NCBI GenBank assembly: GCA_023079485.1
Contig: CM041084.1
Span: forward strand, 124,410,292 to 124,474,291
Source: Archilochus colubris
Lineage: Eukaryota > Chordata > Aves > Apodiformes > Trochilidae
Length of the DNA stretch: 64,000 bases
Reading direction: 5' to 3'
This document shows, one piece after another, positions 14,501 to 29,059 of the stretch; position 1 is the first letter of the stretch, and each line of letters begins with the position of its first letter. Position numbers and translations under genes: made by a program. The notes below the pieces were generated by a model. The model was not told where the DNA came from and searched no databases. It saw nothing but the letters and a program-made list of their open reading frames with translations.

Positions 14501-17500
14501 TCAGATATTCTGATTCTATCTCTGCTTATTTAGTGACTTCATGAGAGGCTTAGTGGGAGTAGTCACAGCTTCACAAGCCAGCTTAAGGAAAGAGCATTCT
14601 GGTGTTATTTATTCTTCCTTTTCTGTTTGTTTCCCTCCAAGTAAGCAAAGCTTCAGTTTGGTTACTGTGAGGCTGTGCTGATGATGGACACCAGGGCTGA
14701 TTTTTAAATAGACAAGCAGATGGATAGAATAATAGGATTAGGTAGGAATCAGGAACTGTGTACTCTTACCCAACGAGCCAATAGCTGTCAACAGCGTGGA
14801 GCCCCAACACAACAAAATATCTTACCAGTTCCTATAAACTCTTGTCCAGGATCATTCTCTCAGCTCCCACATCTTAACAGCCTACTTCAGCTGAACCCCT
14901 GTGTTATTCAAAAGTCCTCAAAAAGGCAGATGGGAGACTGCATAGACTTCAATTTAACTCCTCTGTACATTATCATGATCAGGCTGTGATGGTGTTCACC
15001 CTCGTTCTTACTGAATCCAGAAGCTTAAAGACACACTTCAGGTTTTCATTGCATAAGCTGATCTGTAAATAAAAACGTTTAACATCCTAAATATGTAACA
15101 GTACTTTTATTCTAACAGAATCAAGAATCAGACTGTGATTCATAAATTTTCAGCAGTTTAGCTTTGCAAACCCATTATGACCAAGACAAGATTTAGAACT
15201 TTTGAGGAAATAACATGAAATTTTGCTTCACTGCACAGTCATGCAAACAGTACTGCAAAAATAACCAGTTCAGAGGTATATGATTGCTTTGATCATATAT
15301 GCTTATCCTTGGAATTCACAACAAAAGCAAAATTCACAACAAAATCAGCAGAGATGGTTTTGCTGATTGTTTTTTTCCATATGAACTATGAATACTTTTA
15401 GCAGTATATAATGCAGTGTTATGATATTTTCTTAATATAACAAAGTCCTTATCAATAACTAATTCTTTTTCCTGCCTGCCTCAGTTGGTTTTGAAAGGCT
15501 ATATAAGTCATGTGCATTGATTCAAGATTTCTTGGAGTTCTGGTTTAGAATTTTTTTTTCTGACAGACAGTGATAACACACCTGACTCAAACTGTCCTTC
15601 TGTGAAAGTTCACATCACTGTAAATGGAGTGGAAAACAGTCACAAAAGGTGCCTGTTGCAAAGGTGGACAAAAGACCACAAGGTCACAAGGAGCCATGAC
15701 TTTAAAGCATGATAAAAGTTTGATACAAAAAGGGAAGAGACACAGGAATGGGTTTGGTATTCCAGCAAAGTAGTGACAATTACCAATCCATCTGTCTTGT
15801 TGAAAGCCTCAGCCAATTTTGAATACTTCTCTGCATTCCAGTGAATTGAGATGAAGTTAAAAAGCAATTGACAGGATCAAGTTTGCTCATTCTACTATAA
15901 ATAAATGCTCCAATTTGAGTAAAATATTTAGAAACACCACTCTGCACTCTGTGAAATTGAGAACACGCTTTTGAACACCTGATTTATGGTGTTCTGCTGA
16001 ATTGCCCCAGCACTGTCAGGACTCAGACCCAGGTTTGATCTTGGGGTAGGCAGCTCTGCACATGTTCCTGAAAGCGAAAACAACATCTTACCAGGGTCAT
16101 ACAACACTATTGCTATCAGTCTTCTGTGCATGCCTCTATTCCCATGTCTCAAGGTAACACATTACGCACCATTTTGAAGAGTTTAACCACTTTGTTACAT
16201 ATGGTGCCATAAAATGGTGCCATATTTGTTCACAATATTTATTCACATTAACTGTAGAAGATGGATGCTATGGCCCTGAACGTCATGGCTATGAATGGTT
16301 CATATTCAACATAGCTCTTTCAGCAAGTGTTTGACAGTATTTGCTTTAACAGTTTTAGGGAATTTTTGTTCAGGTTATTGTGTTGCATATTATAGGTTGA
16401 ACTCCTTGTTGTGAAATATAAATTTCAAGAACTTACAGAACTTGGAAATCATAAGAATTTCTTGAAATACCTTCTCACCTATGAATATATTTATCAGTTC
16501 TTAAGCAACTATGTAACTCTGTGGCAATAGTCTAATCCTGGATTAGTTGTGAAATGTTTAAGCAACATATTCACAAAGAATATCACATCTCTTAAAATAC
16601 AAGAAGACTCTAAAATACAGAAACATAATCTGGAAACTATCATAATATGCACATAGTATTAAAATTCTGATCTAAATCAGTTTGGGATTTTTAAATTTCT
16701 GGTATTTTTTAAAGCTGAATTGCAGTCTTTTCAATCTAACTACTCTTTCAATACATTTTAACTCTTGACTCAAAGCAAACTAATAAACACTTAATCATGT
16801 GCTGCTTAAACACAGCTTAAGTGTTTTATCTCTTTATGGCAGAAAGCAATTCTAAAGGGACACCCCTTGCTTATCATGGCTGTATCAAATGAGATAGCAT
16901 TAGTAGTCTCAAGATCAGAAAATTTCCTATTAGGACCACACTTCTGCCTGCATGCTCCTAATGCCTAAAATAAAAATAAATAATCCAACTCATTAGTTTG
17001 TCATGTAGTTATGTTTCTAAAATATAAAAAGCTGCCAAAGACAACATTACATGGATTTAACATAGATCATTTGTTGGTGTGTTGAGTGAGGACTGTTAGC
17101 AAGGCAATAAGGCACTAAAAAGCAATTAAAATCTCTTACTTTACAGGTGGTTTTTAATTTTGTAAAACAGACTTTTTGCTTCATTATCTGAAGACTTTTA
17201 ATGTACTTGACAGCTGCTTGGGCCCTTACTACATGTTTTTTTTACCTCTTTCTATTCATTAATTTCTTCTGGGTTTCTTTCTTATTTACTATTCTTGAAA
17301 AGCCACAAAAAAAACCCCAATTTTATTATGACGAGCATGCTTGTAGCTTTGAGGAGCTCCAGGTACAATTGTAGTGGGGCATTTAATGATCACATTCTCT
17401 AAAAAGCAGCTAATTTAGTTTTAAACTGAATATACTGTACAACTTTTAAACAAGTTTTTAGTGGATGTTACTAACTTTTGTACCTGCACATTTCAACCCT

Positions 17501-20500
17501 CCATTATTTAAATATGGATTTAGATTACTCAAATTTAGCTTAAGTACTGACCACAAAACCCAACTTTCTCATGCAAAGTTAACTTTGCATACACAGAGAG
17601 AGTATTGCTTTTGAAAAATAAACTAACAATCAAAGCTATCTACATATATTTTTTTTCTCCTAAGGATGATGTATGTGACTGGACTTCAAAAACTTGACTC
17701 CCTTTTTTTTTCATTGACTTTACCTCTGAGGTATATTTGCTTTTATCAGCTGTGTGCTTTAAGCCTTGCTCCTTGGTTTGACTCCATTAGAAATCAAACT
17801 GCTGCAGTCTATATGTTATAGAGAGAGGTCTGCCAGTCAGCACTGCAAATGCATAACAATGTTAAAAACATCCATCAATAAAGTCTTCCTGAAAGGCAAG
17901 TTAGAGATTGCAAAAATTTTATAACATGAAAGCAATTTCCCCCATGTTAGCATGTTTTGATATTAGATTATTTTTAAATATCTGGAGAAAATAAAAATAA
18001 TTTTTAAAAAGCAACCAGGAGTTTATGAAGTTAAGACAAAGTTATTGAATTTTTTAGCTCAAGGTATGCATGTATTTCTTATAGTAAAGCTACAAGTCTC
18101 AATATAGTTCCAAATTTCAGGTGAAGTATATGTGAATACATCTTCTGTTCCAGAGAGAGAGCAAAAGGAAAAATAATGCAGAACAGCAGCAGTTTGTGAG
18201 AAACAGTAATTGAATTTTAATAGCTGCAGAACAAGCCATGATACCTTCTGGAATTCACTTCTTACTAAAATTTGCATTATTCATGACAATATTCTAAAGG
18301 TTTCACAGAAGTAACAGCAATAAGCACTTGATGCTTTTCTGAATTTAAATTGTGAGGTGTCACAGCTGCACCAGGATATTATTGACACTCTTTAGTGGTC
18401 ATTATCATGATGTTCTTGCTAACAAGCACATAAATGTATATTGATTCTCTCTGTAATTGTGCATGATGCTTAGAAATATGTACCTCGGGTTCTTTCAGCA
18501 CTTAAAATACTATACATCAGCACAAAGAAATCTCCTTTGTTATCAAGGTAGACTGTTTGATGAAAAAAAGCCTAGTCCAGAGAGATTCCATGTGGAGTTA
18601 TACTGTGACTTTTACATATGCATAAATCTCCCACCTCATGTTGATTAAAAAAAAATATAACTGAGTACACTCCTCCTAGCTTTCCTTTCCCAAATCAGTG
18701 ATTATCCTGGATTTTTTATATTGGGAAATGAGAGTCTTTTTGTTACTAACACAGGAGCACTTGCCAACAGGTCCTAATTTTAAAAAGCATAATTTGGATC
18801 TTCTGTGTTGATAACTAAGGTAACAAAATTATATAAATACACTTGAAAGGCAATCAGTCTTGTTTTCAATAGAAAAAGAGAATGCCAAAAAAAAAAGAGA
18901 AAATTATTCACATTCCCTTCTCCAGATCCCCTTTTTACTAGCTTGAGTGGTTGTCCTTACCCCCAGAATTCAAGTGGAATGTATGTCCAACATTGACACC
19001 CAAGTGATCCAGAAAAGCCCCAAATATGCAATTTTTTAATTCCTTGCTTTTAATATCAATAAGAGATTGGCAGTGTCTATTGGCAAAAATGTATAACTTG
19101 TTTCAGTGGTCAGATCCTAGTTAAAATAAATAAATAATTGAGGTTTGCTACTTCTGATTCTGTATCAATACCAAATTCATAACACTTGGAACCAATAGTA
19201 TATATAATTCAGATACTTGATATGTTAATAATCCAGGCAGTTCTGAAGAATTTTTATAAGAAAAATAAATAAATACTCAAGTTATTATAAATAAATCTGA
19301 TTATCTATTAAATATAGCTTTTACCATTGTTGCCTTGATAACTTCAGTTCAAATCTGCCATTTCTTTTCCTTGCAGGGTACTATCTTCTTCAAAAAGAAG
19401 CTATTCGTGCAGATCAAAGCTGTTAAGACAAGACCTCTTTTTTCATTTTCTTCTGAATTTCTAACTTATGCCTGAGCTTTTATATGCCTGTTTCAACAGT
19501 AAAGACAGTACTTTTTTTCCTATCAAATCTTTATAGATTTGATATTATTTCAGAATGGCATGAGAAACTGTGATAAAAAAAGGATTGTATTAAGGAAAGT
19601 GTGGTTTGCTATCTGTTTATTTTTGATTCAGAACATGTATTAAGACAGAGATTAGTTAGATGCCAAATTAAAATATACATCATTCAAATGTTCAAATGTT
19701 GTCCAAAGACCTTTACACTAATTCCTCACAATCCAAAGTATAATTATGGTATAAGGTGCTCTACACAGAAGGCAATAGATGCTCAGGCTTCTTGAGTATC
19801 ATGTCAATAATTTAACACATTTCTATGTGGATTTTAGAACAGAATTGACAATCACTAAAAAACAGTCAATCTCAGTAGTATTTACTGGTGGAAAACAAAT
19901 AACAAAATCAGTGTGCAACAAAATGGCCATTTTCATACAGCAAGGAACATTCAAAGCAATCTTCTGATGAACTGCTACCTGATTAAGTACATGATCCAAG
20001 TCCAACATCCGAAGGTTTCTCCTGAAGAAGTCCTACTTTGTAGTTAAAAAATATGCACAGGCAATCACCTATTTCTTCAGTAATAAACACCATGCCCTGA
20101 TTCTCTGTATTAAAGCCATTCTACTAATACATATGGGATTTTGCTTGGCTTAAACTGTGCCTTATATTTGCTTAAAAGCAGAATTTTATTTTTAGGACCA
20201 CATGCTTGACAAGTACTTCAGCGTAGTTAAACAGTTGCGGTATTATCTATATCTGTATCCATTTGAACTGATTATATGGAGTAATTATTTCTATATAAAA
20301 TAAGGTTTATCATGGATTATGTAAGCTTTGCCTTGTCATCCTGAGTTGCAAAAATGGAACCTGTTGACATTTTCCTGTTTTTCTGACGGACTATTCTCAG
20401 TAATAGGAAACTGCTGATATCTGCCTTTGCAGATGTCCACAGCTGACGTCAGGAATTTCAGATACCATTGTGCAAGTAATGTTATAACCTGTAAAACTTG

Positions 20501-21934
20501 TGACATTGATATGGAATATGTCAACTTTTAGGTGTGTCTCAGCTATAGGTGCACTGCAATTTCTTATTAACTTTTTGTTGTTTTTCAGAAAATATTTATT
20601 ATCAGAATAGAAATTGTTCTAAGGAAAATTACCACCACAAACTTCTGCTGAAAGAGACACAGCTTCAGCTCCTTAGTACCTGGCCAATTTCCTAGTCTGA
20701 TTACTAAGATGATATCAGTGTTTCATTATAACATGAAACTTCTGCTTGAAGTGAAGGGTGCACAATTTAAGGTCCTTGGGCAATACTGTTATGTAAACTA
20801 TGTGAGAAATGAAGATAGCAAAACTCGGAGATTGGCTGGAAATACCTGGCCAGTTACTAAATTGTAGGTCTCCAGACTGAAGACCTCAGTAACTGGGCTT
20901 GCACTAAGCCTTCAGCATCCTGTTGGGACAAGGGGTACTGGGGCTCCTGCTGCTGTCTTAGATGCTACAGTCTGGCATGGCTGTAATAAATTACTGCCAC
21001 GTTTAACACTGAAACAGACTCAGGCTGGTGTTGGTGACATAAGTTTTGAGGCTTTAGAAACCAAACCTTTCACCAGAAACTAGAAAGATTCAGCAGACTG
21101 CTCTGGATAATAAAGCTGTAAGGCAGGCAGCCCAGGAACACCAGAAAAGCCACCTTCATCCCAGGAACTCAGGTTTTCTAATGTCTTTCCCTCTGCAAGC
21201 AAGGATTTAGGGTCTGAGTCCAAGTTACAAGTTTATTAGTGACATGGAAGCATCCCATCTTCCTGCCTGATGGTTAGGTGGCCTGGAGGGACAGATAAAC
21301 CTGGTACACTGAGGCAAAAATACTCACGGCTCAATAGTTTTTCACCTTGAGAATCAGAACTCTTTTGAATGTGTTTGTGGGGAGATATAGCAGCCATCAG
21401 CAAAATATATACATTCTTCAAAGAACTATTTTGAAACAGAATGTGTTTTTTGTAGAACAAACACCCTGACTTTTGACCAGATCTGATACCACTTAATATT
21501 GTTCCTTTAGGATAATGGAGGAAAGGTTTCTTCACTCCTTTTTGAGCCATAACAGCAAATCAGCTGCAGTTGGGCATATTCACAGCAGGGTGAAAGAAGA
21601 AGAGATGCCTCAATTCCTTGTCTGCTATAGTAGACAGTGTTGGTCACTGTGAGTTAGTTATATAGGTATCATCAAATCTCTGTCAGTGGTCAAGAACTAC
21701 TGGCTGGACCACTGAAAACACAAAGTTTGTCATGTGAGTGAAACAGATGATGCATTCCATAATGATATGGGGACAATATAGTATAAAGAAAGTCAGTGAA
21801 AATAATACAGAAGAATGGGGCAATATTTATTTGGTCTTTTCTAACAGAGAAAGGAATGAAGTTTTACAAATAATAGCCAGAGGAAATATAAATTTTGTCT
21901 TGTTAGATGCAATGGGAATATGATGTGGAAAAAT
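11527..21934. other. AT-rich non-coding stretch
   Basis: About 10 kb with only short frames and no recognisable mobile element or exon. Confidence 0.55.
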
Positions 21935-21939
21935 TGCCA

Positions 21940-22263
21940 TGTAGCAAGACAAACTTCTCTTAGGCAACAGCACTTCAAAGTCCAACCAAGTGTTTCAGCA
22001 GAGACTCACGAGCAATGATCTAAGCCTATGGCCCTCAGAATTGACTAGCCCAGATCAGTGCTGTTGCTCCAAGAGCAACCAGCCTCTCTACTGGCTTGCT
22101 CAGGACTGAGCTGAGCCTGTGTCTTAGGCCTCACCTTTTATTGGCCCCCTGGTCCTGCTCATGCGCAGTGGGGGCCTGCCCTAATTAGGCACAGGTGGGC
22201 TTGACACAAGCTCATGCTCACTCCCTGGCAATTAGTGGCACCTGGTTGCCTCATTTCACTACA
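21940..22263 (-). mobile_element. Solo LTR with intact 5-bp target duplication
   Basis: 324 bp, read on the minus strand from TGTAGTGAAATG to CTTGCTACA. It is bounded by identical 5-bp direct repeats TGCCA at 21935-21939 and 22264-22268. Terminal inverted repeat TGTAG/CTACA. A TATA or poly(A)-like CCAATAAAAGG lies at 22134-22144 on the minus strand and is followed by a GC-rich leader. This is the form left by recombination between the two LTRs of an endogenous retrovirus. The family was not identified. Confidence 0.8.
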
Positions 22264-23611
22264 TGCCATATTATGTTTTGCTTGATCAGATAATCAATGT
22301 CAATTTTCTGACTATGAAAAAGATTCTTTCTGTGCGAGGTGAGCATGGCACAGATTCAGTAAAATGATCTCTTGGAAGAGAAGCCAAGATTTCAGAATTG
22401 TGACCTTTTTACTGTCTCATCAGCCAGGCTCTGAAGTAATGTGACTGACACAACAACTGGTTTGCTTCTTGAAACCCAACACAACGGGCTTATGATTCCT
22501 CCCATTACACTCTTTTATACATAAGTGCACTTCAGCTTCTGTCTATCACCCTATCACTGTAGTTAAATTTTTAATTGCTAGCACTTCTTCATTAAAGTCT
22601 ATCTTATGACTTTTAATCAAAACCTGTCAAAAACATAATTTCTTCCTGCATGAAAATAGAGAATAAAGTTACTGAGGAGCTCTTGAGCTCATGAAGAGCT
22701 CATGAACAAAAATTCAAAGGAAAATAATCCAGTATTTCTTTGAATAATTTACCAGTGTTTTTAGTTTCTGAAGTTACAATGTGGCAGTACGAGCAACCTT
22801 TCTCCATATTACAAACAAATTAATTTTTATTTTAAACAAAGTCCCAGAAACTAAGGTGATGCAATTTAGTAATGGTGATAATTACGACTTGTTGCACAGC
22901 ACTTGCCATTTGGGAAACTTCTTTCCATTCCCTCGTATACCTGATGAAAAAAATTTCAAGGCTTTTTACAACTTCATGCTAGGATAAAAGACTTCTGTAT
23001 TCAAAAACACAGAACATTTTTTTTCCAAAATAAGAGCTATTTACAAATTGCGATAGGGAGTGAAGTGAATGATCTATAAACATAATTTAAAATAAAATTA
23101 CTTAAAGCATTTTACAATTATTTTTGTGGCTCTCGTGCATTTGTCCAGAGTACTTGTAGTCCAGACTTTGTCATGTTTTATTCATGCATTAGAATTATGA
23201 GACTAAACTGTCAGACAGGAACCACAAAAACCATGCCAGCAGTGTAGGGCATAAGGTGGCTGATGATCATGAACAGTAATAAGCTTCTTGAAACACAAGC
23301 CTCTATTCCATCAACCCCTGATTATTCCCTCCACATTTTAGGCTATCCACACTCTGCAGGGAAAGTGTTAGCACCTTTCCAGGAAACTGGGATCAAAGAA
23401 ATGTGATAGCCTGGGCAAAAGCTTCACAGTATAAATAGAAGTGGATCCCTGTCTTTCCAGCTGAGCGTTGACAAAGTTTTAACACCTAAAGCTCTGAACC
23501 TGCAAACCACTGGGTCTAGATTTCTGCAAAGCAGGACACCTATTGACCTTATTTGAGAGTATGACATTTTAAATGAACATGTAAAATAGTCTTATTTATG
23601 GGCACTGGCCA

Positions 23612-23690
23612 GCAAAAAAAAAACAAAAAAACAAAAAACAAACAAACCACCAAAAACAAAAAAAAAGAAATAAACAAAAAACCCACATAA
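23612..23690. repeat. A-rich low-complexity tract
   Basis: A runs broken by single C, mainly AAAAAC and AAAC units. Confidence 0.75.
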
Positions 23691-24058
23691 AACCCTTCTA
23701 AAATACTAAATTACAAGAATGTTCAAAGGAAGTTTTTCATTTTTTAAGTGCCAAATACTACATATCTTGATACTGTATTACTTGTGAGAAAAATCCTACA
23801 AAAACTTCAAAAATATTTCACTGTCTCTCATAGTAATCCTTTTTAGTTAATGTTAATAGAGAATCAAGCTCTGGTCAAAATTAAATAAGCTGCATTAGAT
23901 AACGTTCTGTTAAAGCTATTGGAAATAAACTAGTGGGAGGAAAGTTGCAAAGTTACAAAAGTTCAGGAGTGAACTATAAGGAAGGCACATCCAAGCCATC
24001 AAGAACTGTGTGGAAGTTCTGGTCATCCTTGTGCAAAGTACTGCATGGAGTGCACGAA

Positions 24059-24103
24059 TTAAGAAATAAAATAAAATAAGAATAAATAAAATAAGAATAA
24101 TAT
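24059..24103. repeat. AAAAT/AAGAAT repeat
   Basis: Imperfect pentamer and hexamer A-rich units. Confidence 0.75.
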
Positions 24104-25317
24104 TGGCCTGTGGCAGGAAGGAGGGGAAATAACAGGACCTCAGTGGCTGTGAAAGAGTTATAGTCTCATATTGCTTTGTGCCTGCTTTCTGCACTGGGCT
24201 TTGCTAATGGGAGAGAGACAGCACAGTTTGTCTGTGTACGGCTGGATAGGATCAAACCTCTCTGTGAGAGAAAAAGTGTCAGCTTAATGGAAGAGTTTTA
24301 TCTGCTATCAGCTAGCTTTATGCTTGAGGGTATGAAATATAAAGATTTAGGTATGCAATATAAACATTTATTGCAAAAATAAATGCTTGGTCTTAACACC
24401 AAATGTTTATTTTAAGTGGTGAAACATAATGCATCTGTTTTCATTTGCAGACAGGTCTATAAAATGTAAACCAAACTGTCCTATAACTCCCTTACCCCAG
24501 CCTTTATGGTTATCACTATGCACCTCATCTTCAGGAAATATATTGAATTGCAACTAATACATTTAGATACCACAGCCTCCTTGTAGGTGGACTTGGAATG
24601 ATAATAAATACAACTTTAATTATTTTCAGTTATACTCATGCAACATTAAACAACCAGTATCAGAAGTAACGGGGTCATTCTATGGAGTTTTTTTCCTTTA
24701 AACTCTACCTTAACATGAAAGAAGCATATATAGAAATAGATGTTTTCCATTTCTGGAGTTCTGTACAAAACACTATGTAAATAGTTATTTTGGTGGTTTG
24801 TGATACCTATAAGTGGGATGTTACACAAGGCTCACAATTTTGTACAGAACTGACTGTTGAAAAAATAGCAGAAGACCAATGTCTTTTTTCAAAGATATTA
24901 TTAACTGTATTAAAACTGCCTTGTTTTAATCCAAATATGACTCCTGGTAGAAAGAAACCTTTTGGAGCAGAATGAGGCATAGTCACCCAGCCTCCTGCTT
25001 GCAATGTTTTCAGCAGGGAGCTGTGCCCTCTGCTGCCTGCTTGAGCACAGCGAAGAAACAGCAGGAAGGAGCCACTCTGCCTCTGAGCTGAAACCTGGGT
25101 GGAATTAGACATTCAAAGACATCTTCTAACACAACTGCTTTTATAGGGTAAGGTTGTTGTCCAAAAGCAATTTCTGATGTAAATATTTTTGTCAAAATGC
25201 TACAGAAAGATTTTTAATATTTGTTTTATTGTAAGCTGCATTGGACGGCTGAGAATGTGTTTTTTCCAGACTACTGAGAGACTAAGCAGTGAAAAACAGG
25301 AGCAGCAGACATTCTGA

Positions 25318-25362
25318 ATCTTTTTCTTTTTTTCTTTTTTTTTTTTTCTTTTTTTTTTTATC
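25318..25362. repeat. Poly-T/CT tract
   Basis: About 45 bp of T runs with occasional C. Confidence 0.75.
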
Positions 25363-26177
25363 CACTGAAAAAGCATTAAAATCTGTGCACTATTCAGAAA
25401 GAGTAAGAAAGTACCAACTCATCTATCAAAACAGCAGTAGCAAAAAAAAACCTATATAGACACTGAAAAGTATTTTTTTATTATTATTACTGAAACCTTT
25501 CATCAAATACTGCTTAAAAATTGATACAAGGATTATTTGACTATATTTCTGGCTTCCTATTCTGACTTTAATTTTCCATAACCTTTAATTGTACTGTCCA
25601 CATTGGTGATAGCCCCAAAGAATAATTTCTCTGATCCATTTAGAGATGCAGTGTTTCTGTCAGTTCCTCAAAAAGATTTCTGATTAACAAGGGGACAGGA
25701 AAAAAAATCATACTTTGTCAGCTGTTCTGCAAAAGTATTTGTCTTTTTGAGCTACTGAGTAACACAAGTTTTGTTACAAATGTAAAATGCAGAAATGTAC
25801 TTATGGGAATAAACATATTTATGTACCATAGATGTATTTTCACTCATTTCCATTCTAAAGACATTATGCTAGCAGTATTCTCTCCTTTCATGCTACAGGT
25901 TAAACTTGTCAACTTCTCAAGCATAATGCAAGCCATAGAAGTATCCAAAAGTATCCAGAGGTGCTTGATGGAAAATAAGTAGCCTGGTTGGTTCACACAC
26001 AATTTGTTGGCTTTCCTTTTCCACAGGGCCATGTTTGAAACCTATTGTAACTAATAATCTAAGAACCGCATTTGTGAAGAAACAAAAGCAGTTTCAGGAA
26101 TACCACGGAATTCATGAGTAACCTAAAACCACCAGACCAGCTCTGCCACCTACAGACACATTGTTTCTGTATTTGCA

Positions 26178-26296
26178 CTAAAAAAAAAAAGAAAAAAAAA
26201 AAAGAAAAAAAGAAAAACAAAACAAACAAAAAAACCCCACAAAACAAGACTCAAAACAAAACAAGACTCAAAACAAAACAAAACAAAACAAAACAC
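26178..26296. repeat. Poly-A and AAAAC pentamer repeat
   Basis: Begins as A/G tracts, then AAAACAAGACTC repeated twice, then at least five AAAAC units. The strand-opposite open frames here are low-complexity artefacts. Confidence 0.85.
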
Positions 26297-28260
26297 TGAC
26301 TTAAGCCCTGTGTAGACTTAAAGAAGTGAAACCAGTAGAGTTTCAAATGGGACATCCCAGTGTGTAAACCAGAAGTACAGGAATATGATGAATGACCAAG
26401 ATTTAATTCAAACTGTGCAGAAATAGAGCAAGGTTTTTGCAAGAAACCACACATATTCAGTCCTTAACCATCTGCACTACTGGACTCCCCTGAAATGTAA
26501 CTGAGCTCCATGATGTTACACAAGATTAAGAGGAATTAGTTGTCTTAATAGATAAATTATATTTTCTATTCTTAAATGAACAGCAGCTTTCCCAAATTTC
26601 TGCTAAAAGCCTGATGGGCCTCAATAGGATCTGCTTTACCTGTTTCTCCTAGTTTCTGTTGCAGTTTTGACTAACAATATGTTCCATGCTTCTTGTCACC
26701 ATGAAATTGCACTGTGTAGTACCCAGTTATTCTACTCCTCTCACAGAGGCGATAAGAAAATAAACTCCAGTGTATTGGAGAGGGACCAGAGAGAATTGCA
26801 TGAGTCCCAGGTCAAGTGAACAGACTGCAGGTCTCCTCTTAGTTTAAAATGTTTTCCAGTCCTTCCCCATGCACAGGTGCCCTTGAAAACCTGAGACAGT
26901 GTAAACAGAGTGAGAGGGAGTAAAGGAGCCAGTGAATTCATCTCAGACTGACAACAGACAGAAAACCAAGAGTGTTACTGAAGTGAGAGAAGTAAAGAAT
27001 AAATCCTAATAATAGGTCTCTACCCCTTGCCATATCCCTGGCCATGGCCCATCCCATTGGATGTTGACAGAGCAGGGATGTGGGAGAGGATGAAAGAGAC
27101 TCCCAATTATTTCACTTCACCTCTGAAGAAGATATTTACCTGGCAGGATAGATAGTAGAATAACTGACATTACTTTTATGGAAAATTCATATTCTGTGTG
27201 GTTTTCTGCAGTTTCCCCCAGTTTCACACTTCCAGTCACAGTGTCTTAAAATATGCCTGCTCTTGTTCAAAATTACTATAGCCTTGTGTTTCTTTAGTGA
27301 AAGATTGAAACCACTCAGTTGATCTCAATAAACAGCACTCTAACAGCTTTCTGAAGTGACAAGAAAACAGTTCTAAATAAAGTTATTTTAGGTTCCATGC
27401 TTTTAGAAACTGAACAGGAAACTGTAAAGAGTCTGGAGTGAGGCTGTAAGATGTCAAAGGAAATGGAGGGCCTGCTGAAGTACTAGAGATGCAGAAAAAA
27501 AAATCAGAGCTGCAGAACCAAACCTGAATTGAGGGTGTGGGAAGATTGAAAGGAAATATATGTGCAGGAGAAAATGGTGGGATAGGGATTCACACACCAT
27601 TACACAGCCCCGAGTACCTCTGATGCAGACACACAGAGCAAGGCTACCTTTGTGCTTGATGTTATCAACAAAACATATCTGTCCTTTATAATAAACATTT
27701 TGTACTTTGATAGCAATATAAATGTTAAATGAATGCTCTTCCTTCTTTTTCACATCTGTATCTTGCTCTCTGCCACGTACAGAAACTATAGAATCTGAGT
27801 TCACTATTTTTCTTACAGATGCAGTGCTCTGGATATATTCTTAACTGTTCATGTGATGCAGCTGTTGCCTTTGCACTAAAACATGCTGTCCTTGTAGGAA
27901 GGTTAACCTCATCTAATGGGAGACTTTGGACTTGGATATATTATTTTCTCTTCTTGTTTCACTATTACCTTTGAACCTCAGCATGTGGTGTATTTGGATT
28001 GTTCTTGTATGTTAACCCTATACATTTCTTTTTACATAGCCAACCAGGCTGGAAATATATTTATTTAATCCAGAGACTACTGGGACCACTATTTCTCCTA
28101 CATCTTTCAAAAATTTGTACCAGTAAGTGGAGTGAAGTTTTAGCAATCATTTTATGAATAAATTTGCAAGCAGGTCATATGCTAAGTGAAAGCATTGTAT
28201 GGAATTTTAACATATGTTCTGAAACATATGTGAGATATTTTGGAGTTCCTCTTTGTGAAG

Positions 28261-28323
28261 GAGGCTGGGCCAGATGACTGCCTGAGGTCTCTTCCAACTT
28301 GAGGTTTTTTATGGTTCTGTGAC
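28261..28323 (+). mobile_element. CR1 LINE 3' tail remnant
   Basis: About 60 bp resembling the last part of CR1 (GAGGTCTCTTCCAACTTGAG, ATGGTTCTGTGA). Too short to assign a subfamily. Confidence 0.65.
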
Positions 28324-29059
28324 TGAAGTTTTGTCAAGAATGTTATAAAACATTTGCCCATCATTATAAAAAATACTGGAACACTAGATCAGAATTATAC
28401 TGAGTTTCAGCAAAGCTGAATTTATTTTCTGTGATCAGATATAGGAATCAAAGAATTCATTTTCTAGAGAATATGTTCAGAGTTAAAGATAAGAAGAATG
28501 AATCAGAGATGTGGGCAATGCCTGAGGAATTTTGAACACATTTGTGCAATAATTTTTATAACTCATTACATTTGGATTAAAACATACATAGATAATGTCT
28601 GTTCTCTAAATTTTTATCTATGGTGAAATCAATCATCTGAATAAAATAAAACAGCAGTAAGTCTAGAATCTATTACTCTGCTAAGGTAAACTATTAGAAT
28701 TGAGAGTACAGAGATGTGTATTTGTAGGAAAACCAGACTACCTAGCAAGTGACTGTGGGTTTTGGCAAGATGGGGATGATCTCAGCTATTACAAACAAGA
28801 GGCTAGTCTTAAATGAAGTGGATTAGAAAAGCTATAACTAGGTAATGCTTCCTAAAAGCCTAACTAAACTGTTGGGTTTGTGCCATTCCAAAGTGCAATA
28901 CCATAGTGAGATCAAGTGCCAAGTAGTAAGTGCAGACAAAGAAATCTTATAAACACAGTTTATTGTCTGCCATTATTTCAGGACAGTCTTGTCTGCTCTC
29001 TGAAACAGTTACCTTTCCTTTAATTGATTGTGTGTTGGATACACTGCAGCACCCTTTAA

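Larger units (their letters stand above)
22269..29059. other. AT-rich non-coding stretch with low-complexity tracts
   Basis: Contains the A-rich and T-rich tracts at 23.6, 24.06, 25.3 and 26.2 kb and one CR1 remnant at 28.26 kb. No gene recognised. Confidence 0.55.

Noticed and set aside
26114..26299. Lysine/asparagine-rich frame over the A-rich repeat
   Set aside because: Simple-sequence artefact of poly-A and AAAAC units.
11527..29059. Search for a CA paralogue or pseudogene upstream, at the place expected if the duplication extended a further unit left
   Set aside because: Scanning by eye for the zinc-ligand exon, the DYWTY/SFTTPP exon and the C-terminal exon found nothing.
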